This document shows positions 1 to 9,946 of a stretch of 64,000 bases of DNA, piece after piece. The DNA is taken from positions 24,464,283 through 24,528,282 of the forward strand of contig OU612066.1 in the NCBI GenBank assembly GCA_914767715.1. Direction: 5' to 3'. This DNA is from Membranipora membranacea. Taxonomy: Eukaryota > Bryozoa > Gymnolaemata > Cheilostomatida > Membraniporidae. Below the pieces are notes generated by a model that ran no database searches, was not told where the DNA came from, and saw nothing but the letters and a program-made list of their open reading frames with translations. Position 1 is the first letter of the stretch. Each line of letters starts with the position of its first letter. The position numbers were made by a program, and so were the translations under genes.

Positions 1-9
1 AGATCTGGT

Positions 10-15
10 TTTATT
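10..15 (-). promoter_or_regulatory. Candidate poly(A) signal for C-terminus B
   Basis: AATAAA on the minus strand lies about 880 nt past the TAA at 893, at the window edge. The cleavage site would be outside the window. Confidence 0.25.
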
Positions 16-68
16 TTATATTGTACTGTTACTCATTTTTTAAAGATTGATCCAGTTTGCCTGGATTT

Positions 69-120
69 GGAATTGCTCCCCTTCACTGCGGTTTATCAGT
101 AGTGGTGGGGGAGCAATTCC
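69..120. repeat. Short foldback (palindrome) 1
   Basis: Perfect 13-base arms (GGAATTGCTCCCC, 69-81 and its complement 108-120) flank a 26-base loop. The arm resembles that of the palindrome at 794-849. Confidence 0.7.
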
Positions 121-793
121 GAATGCTGACAAACCGGATCGAATTTGATCTACCTAATTAGGGACCCGACTTTACAAATCAACCTCAATACAAGAAAACA
201 GACAAACTTTGATCAAAATGGTTAAGTAAAAGAGAAATGAAAAATGAGAAAATCATAGGTGGTATTTTAAGCTTGGATAATAGGCAATAGTTACTTTCGA
301 TTAGAATTATGACAAACTGAGATCTACATGTTTTTCCACCCATAACTAAATGGGATATTCAGGTATTGGAAATTTACACAAAATATTGAGACCTATGCGT
401 CTCAGTGATGGTTTTAGGAGTTAACATCTCTTATTTTCAAAGAAATAAAATGAGAGTCGCTGTCAACAATCAAAGCCAGCATGTCATGTATTTTGTTGAG
501 CATTCAATCTCAAATAATACAATCACTGTTAACCTAATGCATCGCGCATGTTATAGCTCTAGCATTGTCTAAGACAAAAGTTAGCAAGTTACCAGTTACT
601 AACCCTGCTGCTGTGCCACTTTTACTGTTGGATTAATCATCTTATTCCAAGGTATGTTGTTCACCTTGGTATCGTGTCAATGATTATGAGCCATCATTTC
701 AACCCTCACATTTTGTATATCACAAATTTAATTATCAAAATGCAGCTTGTGTTTCCAGGCAGACAGAGAAATTTTAATATTGCTGCTTATAGT

Positions 794-849
794 TTGAGTC
801 GCTCCTCATCGACTGGCCGCAGTGTGACCAGTCGAGGGGAGCAACTCCA
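794..849. repeat. Short foldback (palindrome) 2
   Basis: Imperfect arms of about 23 bases (inner CGACTGG/CCAGTCG perfect; outer GTTGCTCC-like) make a 56-base hairpin. The arm GGAGTTGCTCCCC resembles GGAATTGCTCCCC of palindrome 1. Confidence 0.65.
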
Positions 850-892
850 AAACAGGCGGTCAAATCAAACCTGATTAAAATTGAATGAAAAA

Positions 893-1074
893 TTATATTG
901 ACAACACATAAAAGAGGAGTACAAACCGGGTAGAGATGAGATCGAGGCCAGACTCGTAAGTTCTGTCTATAGGGGGATCAGGTTTGACTGGTGTAACTGT
1001 AGCTGGCATTTCGTCTATAGTAGATAATCCTCTCGGCCTGTGTAACCCTGCATCGCTTTCATCACTGCTATATT
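893..1074 (-). CDS. Second possible terminal exon (C-terminus B)
   Basis: The exon enters at phase 1 after CTATCATTAG and joins the exon at 1969 to read EYSSDESDAGLHRPRGLSTI, DEMPATVTPVKPDPPIDRTY, ESGLDLISTR and a hydrophobic end FVLLFYVLSI before TAA 895-893. The first part looks like ankyrin regulatory sequence. The hydrophobic tail may be read-through past an unrecognised weak donor near CCCG/GTTTGT, in which case further exons lie left of the window. Confidence 0.7.
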
Positions 1075-1968
1075 CTAATGATAGTAAATGAAATCCGAGT
1101 TACAAAAGGCTGTTCTGACCAGTCACAAAAGATTATCTGTTTTTGAGTATATGTCCTAACATACCCAACCGATGGATAGTGGGGTTACATTCCCAACCTC
1201 TACAGCCCACTATTAATTTTATGACGGTTGCAATAATTGATACTTTAAAAAGCAAGACAGCTTGATAATTTAGTGTTTAGTACCCATGCTAAACCTTCAA
1301 GCGATCCTGAATGCCTTTCTGATCACTATCAAGTATATTGATGGTAAAGGAAGATCACAATACCAGCTCTAATGATATTTGCTACCGAGTTGAAATTGCT
1401 AAATTTAGAGGGTTTCACTAAGTTTGTAGTCTTACAAAGTTCAAAACTGTTCTCTGTGATTTGTTTGTATTTCAAATCTGGGGTAGGTTGGCGGATGTTT
1501 TGTTTCCCTCTCTGGCGACAAGTGTTAATACGAGGAAGCAACATTGGTGTTAGCTATGTGGCATTGCATCTATAGGGTTTAGCATCTTACACTTCAAAGC
1601 CTTGTTCCACACATCTATACTCTATTATAAGGGGGTTCTAGGGTTTAGGGTAGCACATAAACATCATGCGGGATACAACCATCTTAGTACTCATCACAAT
1701 TAGCTGTTTCATCTTTGCACGTGTTAAGAGGGTACAAATTTAAGCGATAAATGTTTCTTATGGGTTAGAATGCAGGTATGAGGGAGGCAAACCATTCCAT
1801 GACAATCATGATGCTCTCGACAACAACTGATAGAAGATTTGTAAAAATTTAGAAACCTCTGTATCGAGTTTGTGTTTGAACTATTAAAATTCAGTGTTAA
1901 GATTTGCCTCTTCATAAGTAGCATGCGTACATGGGTTATTAATAGATTAAGATATTAAGGTGAAATAC
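1075..1968 (-). other. Intron
   Basis: Intron between the exons at 1969 and 893. I see no convincing additional exon; a 33-bp candidate at 1165-1197 was rejected. Confidence 0.7.
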
Positions 1969-3483
1969 CTTTAGACACCAAAGAAATGTCAGTAAGAATA
2001 AGAGGTAGTGAAGGCGTGCACCCAGAATCCAAACTTTCTACCACTAAATCAGATTTAGGGCCAGTCAGATCAGCCTGAGAAATCACAATCTCATTGTTGT
2101 TATTGTTGCTTTGATCAACTAAGAGCTGACCATCGGGTTGATCATCTGCAATCAGACAAATATCTGGAGGTTGTCGAGTTATCTGCTCCAGTTGGTGAAT
2201 GTCAGTCTCGATCTCTTGATCTTGGCGAGTTTCTATGTCGGCATCTCTGGTTGCGGTTGAGATATCACCATGTTGAAAACTGCTTTGTGTCTCGACACTA
2301 TCTTCTGCATCCACCTCACTATGAAGTGATGGATCTGGTTCCACTTGGCTTCGTTCGTCCGCAACTGAAGACACCTGAGAGATACTGATGTCGCTGTCTG
2401 AGTGAGTCTGAGATGGACATTCAGGATCGGTCACCAAAAAGTCACTAGGAGATGGAGAAAGCTCTTGGGGCTCGTCAGAATGTAGGCTTGTGACTTCTGA
2501 TGGAGCATGAACATCTAGTGAGGATGTGTAGCTGAGAGCCTTGTGGGAATTGGTATGCATTCCGTTACCATATGCCAGAGCAAAATCGCTGAAATCCATC
2601 TTAGGTTCGGCCAGTGAGTCCGGTGACTCATCATCAAAACTAACATGTTTACCCATCAGTGCATCTGGTGATTTTTCTGCTCCTGCTGGTGACTGTTCAG
2701 GCATAGCCTGATTAGTTGACTGGGCTTCTAATGCAAAAGTGGGAGAAACCAAACTTTCAAGTTCTTGCTCTAGTGATGTCTGACCTGAGACGGAAGAAGG
2801 GTCCTCTGATGTTGGTGTTTCGGCTTCGATCTCAATGTCACCTTGAAATTCAGTGTCATCAAACACACCGATATTAGTTTCAGGGGAGGCAACTTCACTG
2901 TCAGCTCGTGAGGTGATCATCGGTTCAGTTTCAGTCATTTGGCTAGATGTCATACTAGCCAACTCCTTCTCCTCTTGTGAAGACTTCTCTTTTGGGGGAC
3001 CTCTGGAAAATTCATCGACAGCGCAATGTGCAAACACAGACGACGTGACATCATCACCAGGACTTGTGATAGTGGAGGCTGAATCGGTGACGCCTTCGGT
3101 ACTCTGTGTAAGTTGTTCATTGGTATAAACAACATCTGTGGTTGCTTCCTCTCCAGGAAATCTAACATGCTTCTCAGAGTCCTTCATCTCAATCACACAC
3201 TTCTCGTCCAAGGCAAGAGAAGATTGATCGTCATCGTTCTCGGTCAGTGTAAGGGATTCACTCATCTCATCAAAGCCCTCTGCAAACTCTTCAGTCTCAC
3301 TTTCGATGGTTTCTTCAATCTCGTGTTTCTCAGCCTCAGACATTTGGCTGACAGCGCTTATCTCGCTGTGGATGGACACGGACATCGGCTGACTGCTCAA
3401 GTTAGAGAGAGTCATCTGAGTACTGTCACTCAGCGTTGAACTTGTTAGGTCTTCAGCTTCTTCTAGGGTCATAGGATGATCAT
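1969..3483 (-). CDS. 1.5-kb acidic exon with two RVxF-like motifs
   Basis: The exon adds 505 residues, phase 1 on both sides, from CTTACTAG (3483) to a GTATTT donor (1969). It starts DDHPMTLEEAEDLTSSTLSD. It is Ser/Asp/Glu/Gln-rich without known domains. Two copies of KHV-F (KHVRF near 3159-3173, KHVSF near 2636-2650) fit the PP1-docking consensus. It is ordinary non-repetitive acidic sequence, unlike the giant exon. An apparent upstream start (MASCKSLSW) lies before the acceptor and is intronic. Confidence 0.9.
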
Positions 3484-5518
3484 CTAGTAAGAAAACAAGG
3501 GTTAGACAGTTAGACAGGCATTCAAACCAGGACAGGGATTTGCAAGAGGCCATATTAAAAAAAACTATGACATGATGCGCAACTGATCAGCATGTTTCAA
3601 ACAGCACAATATAAACACATTTTGCAACGGAGCTCATTCTAAGACATGCAAGGCTATAACTCATGATCTCTAAGAGTGCTGATGTATTTTGCCCTATGCA
3701 ATTATTCTAACACTGTCAAAAGCCATCCAACACATTACAATGATAATACAGTAAAACGTAGCATACAATACGATCAAGGACATTCAAATATCACACAAAT
3801 GTAAATCTAGGACACAGACCAACAATAAGTTATATACAAAAAGCTCAAAACTTTGTAAATAATAGCAGCCTTTTCAACCAGGCCGTGGAAGGGAAAGAAA
3901 TTTTTTTTGGAGGTTTTGATGTAAATGAAATTTGAATGTCCTTGTATAGTATAGTGTGGGCAAGATCACAATAATGAAAAGTGACCAGCTGATGAGCTTG
4001 AGTCAATTGTCATCACTGTGTCACTGCACACAACAAGAAAGTTTGATGATGGTTTAGTTGTACCATATTGTTTCAAGGAAAAGTTACGAGTCTCATCAGG
4101 TTGTATGATAAATGCTCAACTCAAGTCCTATCTGATCAGCTAAGGGTCAAAACTTCGGGTTCATCAAACAATCTTAAAGTAAGTAACCAAAACGAAATGA
4201 AAGTGTTACAATATTTATGTACCTGATTTCTGGAGATCATCTTCGACTGCAAAATATTGAGGAGCAGAACGGTTGAAGAAACAACTTATCCACCAACAGC
4301 TCCTAACAAACAACTGGTTAATCGGAGGTGCCAATGAGCATCCACATAAAACCGTGCTCTATACTCAAGTCATGGGGAGGCAACAACCAATAGCTCTCTA
4401 ATTCAACTATATCTTTGTTAGCGATCCAAAACCAGCAAACATAAACAGCTCTAGTGTATGTTATGAACAGATAGGAGGTTCAAAGCATCTGGCTTCACAA
4501 TTAGGCGTGTTAACACTGATAGGGTGAATCGATATTCCTGATAGATGCAGGGAACATTTAAAGGATACTTTTGGTCAAGTGAAAACACATGTCTGTTAGA
4601 ATGGCTTGTCAAACTAGTCCAAAGCGAAATCCCTTGTTATGAAGCCCAAAGCTAACTAGATACTGCTTTGTAAAAGATGAAATTATTTTGAAATTGGAAT
4701 TGGCCCATTGAGAGAGTTTGAATATTGAAGGATTTGTTTATTTTAATACAATGACTTGATGGTGTAAATAGATAAAGCAAGAGTATCAATGAATCTGAAA
4801 ATGAAATACAACAGCTATAAAGTACAAGCTTAAAGTAAAACTAGTGAGCCTCATGGGGTATATACTAGACAAGGGTAAAAATATGGTGTGCTCGAGGCCA
4901 ACCAAAATAGATGTACAACAGAAATAATGCCCAACATTCTCAATAACAATGTAGGGGAAACAAGAACAAAGAGTAACGGGTCTGGTAAAAACCATAATTC
5001 AGGGAAACATTGAAAATTATCACAAGGGGTGAGCTTTTATAGAGGTTGCAAAGCTAAGGTAGCCATCGCCAAGAGAGTATAAAACAAGCGCCACCCACAG
5101 CAATTAAAAATGAGCAAAATTTGAAAGTTATAAAAATCACACAGATCTGAAGCAAAAAAAGCTATAGTCGTATTTTTCATCTGATAGATTTCAGCCAAGA
5201 TTCTAGCAATTTTAAAATTAGCTTTTGTTTGGCGAGTGGTGACACAATGCCTATTTATGAGAGATCAGCCAAAATCACGAAGAGTGTTTGCCAAATCCCC
5301 CAAATCGAAATTCAAATCGAAATATTTCTATGATTACTGGCTAATAAAATTTCTAAGTCGAAACAGCAGCTATACAAAGTGCAGAATAGAATTCTAATTA
5401 GACCACACCCAAATAGACTAAGTGAGGGGGAAGTGTGTATGGCTATAATAGTAAGACAGTGACTGATTTGTGAGAGGATAACTCTGAGATGTGAGAGGAT
5501 AACCCTGAGATCACTGAC
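3484..5518 (-). other. Introns around the 24-bp microexon
   Basis: Two introns (3484-4222 and 4247-5518) of AT-rich sequence with no clear repeats and no other exon that fits phase 1. Confidence 0.65.
4223..4246 (-). CDS. 24-bp microexon, EDDLQKS
   Basis: Eight codons (VEDDLQKS, with the first base supplied by the upstream exon) lie between TTTTGCAG and a GTACAT donor, phase 1 on both sides. The acidic residues fit the neighbouring exons. Confidence 0.6.
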
Positions 5519-5602
5519 CTGGTTCGTCACTCAAGTAATTATCATCTTGTTCAGAGTACCTCTCAGGCTGTTGCTTGATGGCAGCAGTATCAGGCTGCTC
5601 TT
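5519..5602 (-). CDS. Acidic cassette exon, 28 codons
   Basis: The exon encodes EEQPDTAAIKQQPERYSEQD and DNYLSDEP, phase 1 on both sides. The acceptor is TTTATAG and the donor GTCAGT, weaker than its neighbours, which suggests regulated inclusion. Confidence 0.72.
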
Positions 5603-6170
5603 CTATAAACATAAGTGAAAAAGCCATTAGAGTGACGATATAAGTTGTAAGAACATTATTATATGAACCACTACATGATAAGTCGTGAACCAAATACAAG
5701 GCACTGTTTGACAAATGTGTGCTTGACAAGCCTATCAGGGACACTCCATTACTCATTTTAGACAGGGAATCACAAAGCTTGAGTTTCAACCATAAACATA
5801 TAAATATTATATAGTATTTTGTGTTTATGGTTTCAACACATCTCAGGAAAGGATGCTTTTTGAGAGCGGCCATCGGCATCTTATTGTAAGTTTCCAAGCC
5901 AAGTGAAGATCTGTTTATAACCATAAAAATATTAACCAAGATACACGCTGACAGACCTGCCAAACCTTATAATCAAATTATATTCAAACCTTCCATCACT
6001 TTGAAGTCAATTTGTAATGTAAGTTGGTTCTGTACTGTTGAGAATCTTACTTGTTATCGTGAATAGTCATATATTGGCAAGCAAATGTTGAAATGCCCTC
6101 CATATTGTGATAAAAATACTTTTGTCTCGCCAGTACACAAATTTAATATTGTACAATCATCAAATTACAA

Positions 6171-6205
6171 GAGTTGTCCCCTCATGTACAATGAAGGGAT
6201 AACTC
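6171..6205. repeat. Short foldback 3
   Basis: GAGTTGTCCC (6171-6180) faces GGGATAACTC (6196-6205) with one mismatch. The arm resembles those at 69 and 794, so the three may belong to one family. Confidence 0.5.
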
Positions 6206-6488
6206 CAAACAGCTAACTCCAAGATCAATAATTTTCTTATGTCATGTTATGTTTCTGGGAAAGCATGGAACTAAACTAAATAAGGGCCGGCTGCATGTTT
6301 CAACTTTGGTACTAGTTTTTCATGAGGTGCATTTATATCAAAGATCTCTTAAGCAGATTTTACCGTCATAGCATTTGACAATGTCACCAAGGGCAGATTT
6401 TTTGTTGCTCCCAATGATAGCTTTTATAAAAGTCAAATCTGACCAAACAATCTAACGGAAAATCGGCAGTGTGAATGCAGCTTTAACA

Positions 6489-6540
6489 AAAGCACAGTGT
6501 AGGATAATGATCGCATTATAATTATCATACATTGTGCTTT
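6489..6540. repeat. Foldback with 20-base arms
   Basis: AAAGCACAGTGTAGGATAAT (6489-6508) matches the complement of 6521-6540 at 18 of 20 positions, with a 12-base loop. It is a MITE-like hairpin or structural RNA element in an intron. Confidence 0.7.
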
Positions 6541-6592
6541 CGTCATGACATGGACATGACTAGAAAATAAGGAAAATCGACGACTTGTTCCA

Positions 6593-6703
6593 CGGAAAGA
6601 AAATTGGTTATTAATAATCAAAGTAAAATCCCATTCACATTGTTAGCTGTCAACTGTGAATGAGATTTTACATTGTTTAATTATAATCAATTTTTTCTTT
6701 CCG
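6593..6703. repeat. Foldback element with about 50-base arms
   Basis: Arms 6593-6642 and 6651-6703 are inverted copies with a few gaps and mismatches; both contain CGGAAAGAAAA and GTAAAATC-CATTCACA-TTG. The loop is under 10 bases. It lies 28 bases past the 6731 exon donor. Confidence 0.75.
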
Positions 6704-6730
6704 CAGCACATTTTTGCGCTGTTGACTCAC

Positions 6731-6784
6731 CACGATATTGCACATCATCATCTTCATGTTGTGATGCCTCTAGATCACTGCCAT
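6731..6784 (-). CDS. Acidic cassette exon, 18 codons
   Basis: The exon encodes DGSDLEASQHEDDDVQYR, phase 1 on both sides, between a T-rich acceptor ending TTTCAG and a GTGAGT donor. A foldback element lies immediately downstream in the intron (6593-6703). Confidence 0.8.
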
Positions 6785-7053
6785 CTGAAATTGAGAAAAA
6801 AAAATTGTAAGTATATTATCAATATAAACTACATAATTTGTCTTAAACTAAATACAAGCACCTGCAGCGCATATGTGACCTTGACAGACTTATCAGGGAC
6901 ATTCCGACTGCTCATATCACAGATCACAACATCATAAAACTCAAGTTTCAACAGGTGTCAGCAGTAGACGAATAATTCATTATGCAAGACAGGCATTTAC
7001 GAGTATCAAATTTGGTCAACAGTCTGATGAAAAAATCTAATACCTATACATAC

Positions 7054-7125
7054 CTTCTGTGTTTGGAATATCCTGTAGGGCTTCTCTTTGTGATTCTTCG
7101 GGATCAGGAGAATTCTTCCAAGTAT
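7054..7125 (-). CDS. Acidic cassette exon, 24 codons
   Basis: The exon encodes DTWKNSPDPEESQREALQDI and PNTE, phase 1 on both sides, between TTTGCAG and a GTATGT donor. It lies past the stop at 8608, so it can only be used when that exon is skipped. Confidence 0.8.
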
Positions 7126-7297
7126 CTGCAAATTATAGAACAATATTGATTGATTAGGAAAGGAGGAGTTGGTACGCTAATATAATACGTAGATTCTTGC
7201 TGCTATAAATGAGTTAAAAAGTGAAGTGATATTGATTAAGCTGGAAATAGATAAGAGTCAGGCATAGCTTGTGAGAAAAGCCATGTGTTAAAAGTTT

Positions 7298-7397
7298 CCC
7301 ACAATGCAATGCTAGTATTGAACTCTCTGGGAGATGAGGGCAAACTCTCACGATAAAAATATTGACTCCCAGAAAACATGCAGCATTGCATTGTGGT
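7298..7397. repeat. 100-bp foldback with nested arms
   Basis: CCCACAATGCAATGCT (7298-7313) matches the complement of 7382-7397 at 15 of 16 positions. A nested pair, CTCTGGGAG (7325-7333) with CTCCCAGA (7367-7374), lies inside. It looks like a small foldback transposon or a structured RNA. Confidence 0.7.
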
Positions 7398-7734
7398 ATA
7401 CTTGTAAACATGCTCAACTCCAAGTGAGTGAGGGAACGAATGAGTCAGGTGGAGGTGAAGGGGGTTCTTTCAATTGACAAGTTCTTAAAATGACATTTTA
7501 CCATTCATCGTGGTAGGATGAGACATGCGGGAGGTTTCCCTCCCAGATATTTTGCATCACGTTTGAACTATAAAACCTCGACGCACAAGATCTGGGCAGA
7601 AATTGGTCCAGTTGAAACACCTTAGAAAAGAATTTGAATGCCAAATAATAGCAATAATCTGGCAATTGAAAGAACACCCTGGTTGTATTGGATGGAGTCG
7701 TGTGAGATAGAGCATGACAGACATTAAGCATGAC

Positions 7735-7825
7735 ATAGACAGAGAGACAGAGAGACAGACCGATGGAGGGACAGACAGATAGATACAGAGAGATGGAAGG
7801 GAGAGAGATAAAGAGACAGAGACGG
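7735..7825. repeat. GACA/GAGA low-complexity tract
   Basis: A purine-rich stretch of irregular GACAGA and GAGAGA units, a degenerate microsatellite. Confidence 0.7.
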
Positions 7826-7838
7826 ATGGTAGTGACTA

Positions 7839-7844
7839 TTTATT
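7839..7844 (-). promoter_or_regulatory. Candidate poly(A) signal for C-terminus A
   Basis: AATAAA on the minus strand lies about 765 nt past the TAG at 8608. It is the nearest exact hexamer I noticed. Use is not demonstrated. Confidence 0.3.
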
Positions 7845-8607
7845 GATGGTTAACAGGAGAAAACGGTTCCTTTCCCTAAAACTTGCCCCATTCAATCACT
7901 TCATCAAGCAAGAGAGGGAGTCAAATTGGATTGCAAGGAAAGAAGGAAAAAAATCACCAAATCTAAAATTGCAAAAGTACTTACTTTCAATGAATGAATG
8001 AAAGCAAAGGATATGCCATTCCATGCTGCAAGTTTCAGCAATCAGTTTAGTACAGGCTTGAATGCCGACATGCTCTAATAGGGCAATGCCTTACAAAGGA
8101 GTTTGAGTGGAAATAAATTCGAAGGGAATCAAATCAAAGCTTTCTAGTGGTAATTATTTTACAAAATGAACATAGATAAAAAAAAGCATAGTAACAGAAG
8201 AAAATATCAAACCCTGGTTACAATATACAAGCAGGAGTGTAAAAGCCCAATTTACCTGGATAATAAAGCTACTGTGCGAATATTATGAAAAATTCTAAGT
8301 TTACCAGGTAAACAAGTGGGAGTAAGTTGATATATTAAGTATTGCTCCATCTTATGGCATACAAAGTGAAAAAAAAGTGTCTTGGACAATTAAAGGATAA
8401 TACTGTGAAGTGATCAAAACAGGAATCTAGCAGTAAGCTATACCATTGTCACTAGTGTAGCTTTAGCCTGGTGTAGCAATGGAAAGCAAAGAAGCTTTAG
8501 TAATCATTAACGTTATGGGAGTCAGATATCATTTTAGCTCACAGAACCTGCACTGCAACCTATCAGCGATGCAATGTCATTCCACCTATATATTATGTCA
8601 GTTCATT

Positions 8608-9704
8608 CTACAGCTGGTTTGTAGCAGAAGCCGCAGGGTCGCTGTCAGTAGGATTATTATTATCACCTTCAACACAAGTGATCTGCGACTGTACGACAGT
8701 GATCTTTCTCTGAACAGTGGTGTCACAAGGCAGATCCTCTGTATGTGTCTGCTCTAACTGCTCAAAGTCAGACTTGGACATACTGAGGAATCTAGAAGCG
8801 GCTGAAGCGTCACCGGGAGCTTTGTCAGCGGCAGGTCTACGGGCGCTGCCTGTGGTAGAGGTGCCAAGAGACAGAAACTTTCTCACACGCACTCTGTTCA
8901 TATCATCAGGTTTTACTGTGACCTCACCTTCTTCAGATTTGGTCAGTATACTCTTAGCGACTACACGCTTGCGGATAGTCTTTGTGATCTTGCGAGTGAC
9001 AACAGTTCCATCAGGTAGTATTTCCACCTTGGTTTCTGTCTCAAGTTTCGGTTCATCAAGAAACTCTTCAGTATTAACAACATATTCATCAGTCTGGGAC
9101 TGTGCTGATACATCAAAAGTCATCTCTTCGTTGGACATCACTTGTTGGCTTTGACCAGTCATCGCAACACCGATTGATTGTGATGCTACAAGTTTTTTGC
9201 TTACATTAACTGTTTCAACTTTCATCCCGGAAGAGCTGTAACTGACGTCGACCTCATCTGAGGTGCTATGACTGTTTTTGTTGCTCGAAGCAGTTTCCGA
9301 AAGAGGGCTGCTTTCGTCATCAGTAGGAGAAAAGCAGGGGATTGAGTCCTGTGTGGCAGATGGAGGCATATCACGCTGTTGAAAAGACTCACATGAAATA
9401 TTCATAGATGCAGATATACCACTGTCCATCATGATTGGAATTTGTGCCTCGGAGCAATGTGATGATTCGTAGTTGGTAGGTGATGATGCGCTTGCGGTTG
9501 AATCTGACACACGGTTAGGGATTTCATCATCTTCAATAACAGATCGTTCGTCGGTTTCCTGAACATTGACAGTCATAGGGGCTGTCTCACCGTCAAGGAC
9601 AGTTATCTCCAGCGACTGCCTCTGAGAGTCAGAAGAGTCAACGAGAACCCAATCATCCTCATGCACCACCGTTGGTGCTAAATTATATCGATCAGAATTT
9701 ATTC
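8608..9704 (-). CDS. Terminal ankyrin exon with LPDGTVV motif (C-terminus A)
   Basis: The exon starts after TTTTGCAG at 9704 in frame with the giant exon (phase 1), adds 365 residues and ends at TAG 8610-8608. It carries VVHEDDWVLVDSSDSQ, EEMTFDVSAQSQTDEYV, KVEILPDGTVVTRKITKTIR and a basic end (RVRVRKFLSLG, SRFLSMSKSDFEQLEQ). ILPDGTVVTRKITKT is the likely counterpart of the vertebrate ankyrin C-terminal DEQGNIVTKKI motif and also resembles the end of the giant exon. It would serve as an alternative last exon. Confidence 0.92.
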
Positions 9705-9946
9705 CTGCAAAAGAAATTGAGATTACAATGAGGTTAGTAGGAGTAATGGATGGACAAAGGATTGCGTGTCAGAAGGAATGCAGAGCTGTGTATGTTAGTA
9801 TGACCATGAGTACCATAATTTAATATCAGATAAAGTTATCAATACAATTTAAAAAAGAATGAGAAAATACTTTATATTCGTTTTGAATGATGATTGACTT
9901 TCTGTGACTATAAGTTTGAGTGATCAACCAAGAGCTAAAAACTCAC

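Larger units (their letters stand above)
1..892 (-). other. Probable 3' UTR of C-terminus B
   Basis: This is AT-rich sequence with no long frame of its own. It holds two short palindromes (69-120 and 794-849) and a possible poly(A) signal at the edge. If the exon at 893 is not terminal, this is an intron. Confidence 0.4.
5603..6730 (-). other. Intron rich in foldback elements
   Basis: Intron between the exons at 6731 and 5519. It contains at least three inverted repeats (6171-6205, 6489-6540, 6593-6703) and otherwise nothing recognisable. Confidence 0.7.
7126..8607 (-). other. 3' UTR of C-terminus A, also intron
   Basis: This is untranslated sequence of the terminal exon at 8608 down to a possible poly(A) site, and intron for transcripts that continue to 7054. 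It holds a foldback (7298-7397), a purine-rich GACA/GAGA low-complexity run (about 7735-7825) and no credible gene. Confidence 0.65.

Noticed and set aside
1165-1197. 33-bp phase 1-1 segment before a GTATGT donor
   Set aside because: The acceptor is ambiguous (GTAG or GTAGAG) and the residues (GWECNPTIHRL) do not fit the acidic neighbours.
3484-3553. Apparent start MASCKSLSW upstream of the 1.5-kb exon
   Set aside because: A clear CTTACTAG acceptor at 3484-3491 separates it, and the stretch translates as hydrophobic intron text unlike the acidic exon.
5603-5963. 150-codon minus frame overlapping the exon at 5519
   Set aside because: Only the last 28 codons, after TTTATAG, fit the ankyrin tail; the rest is intron read-through.
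7985-8025. 41-bp segment between TTGCAG and GTAAGT
   Set aside because: Its length does not keep the 1-1 phase and its hydrophobic residues do not fit; probably chance sites in the 3' UTR.
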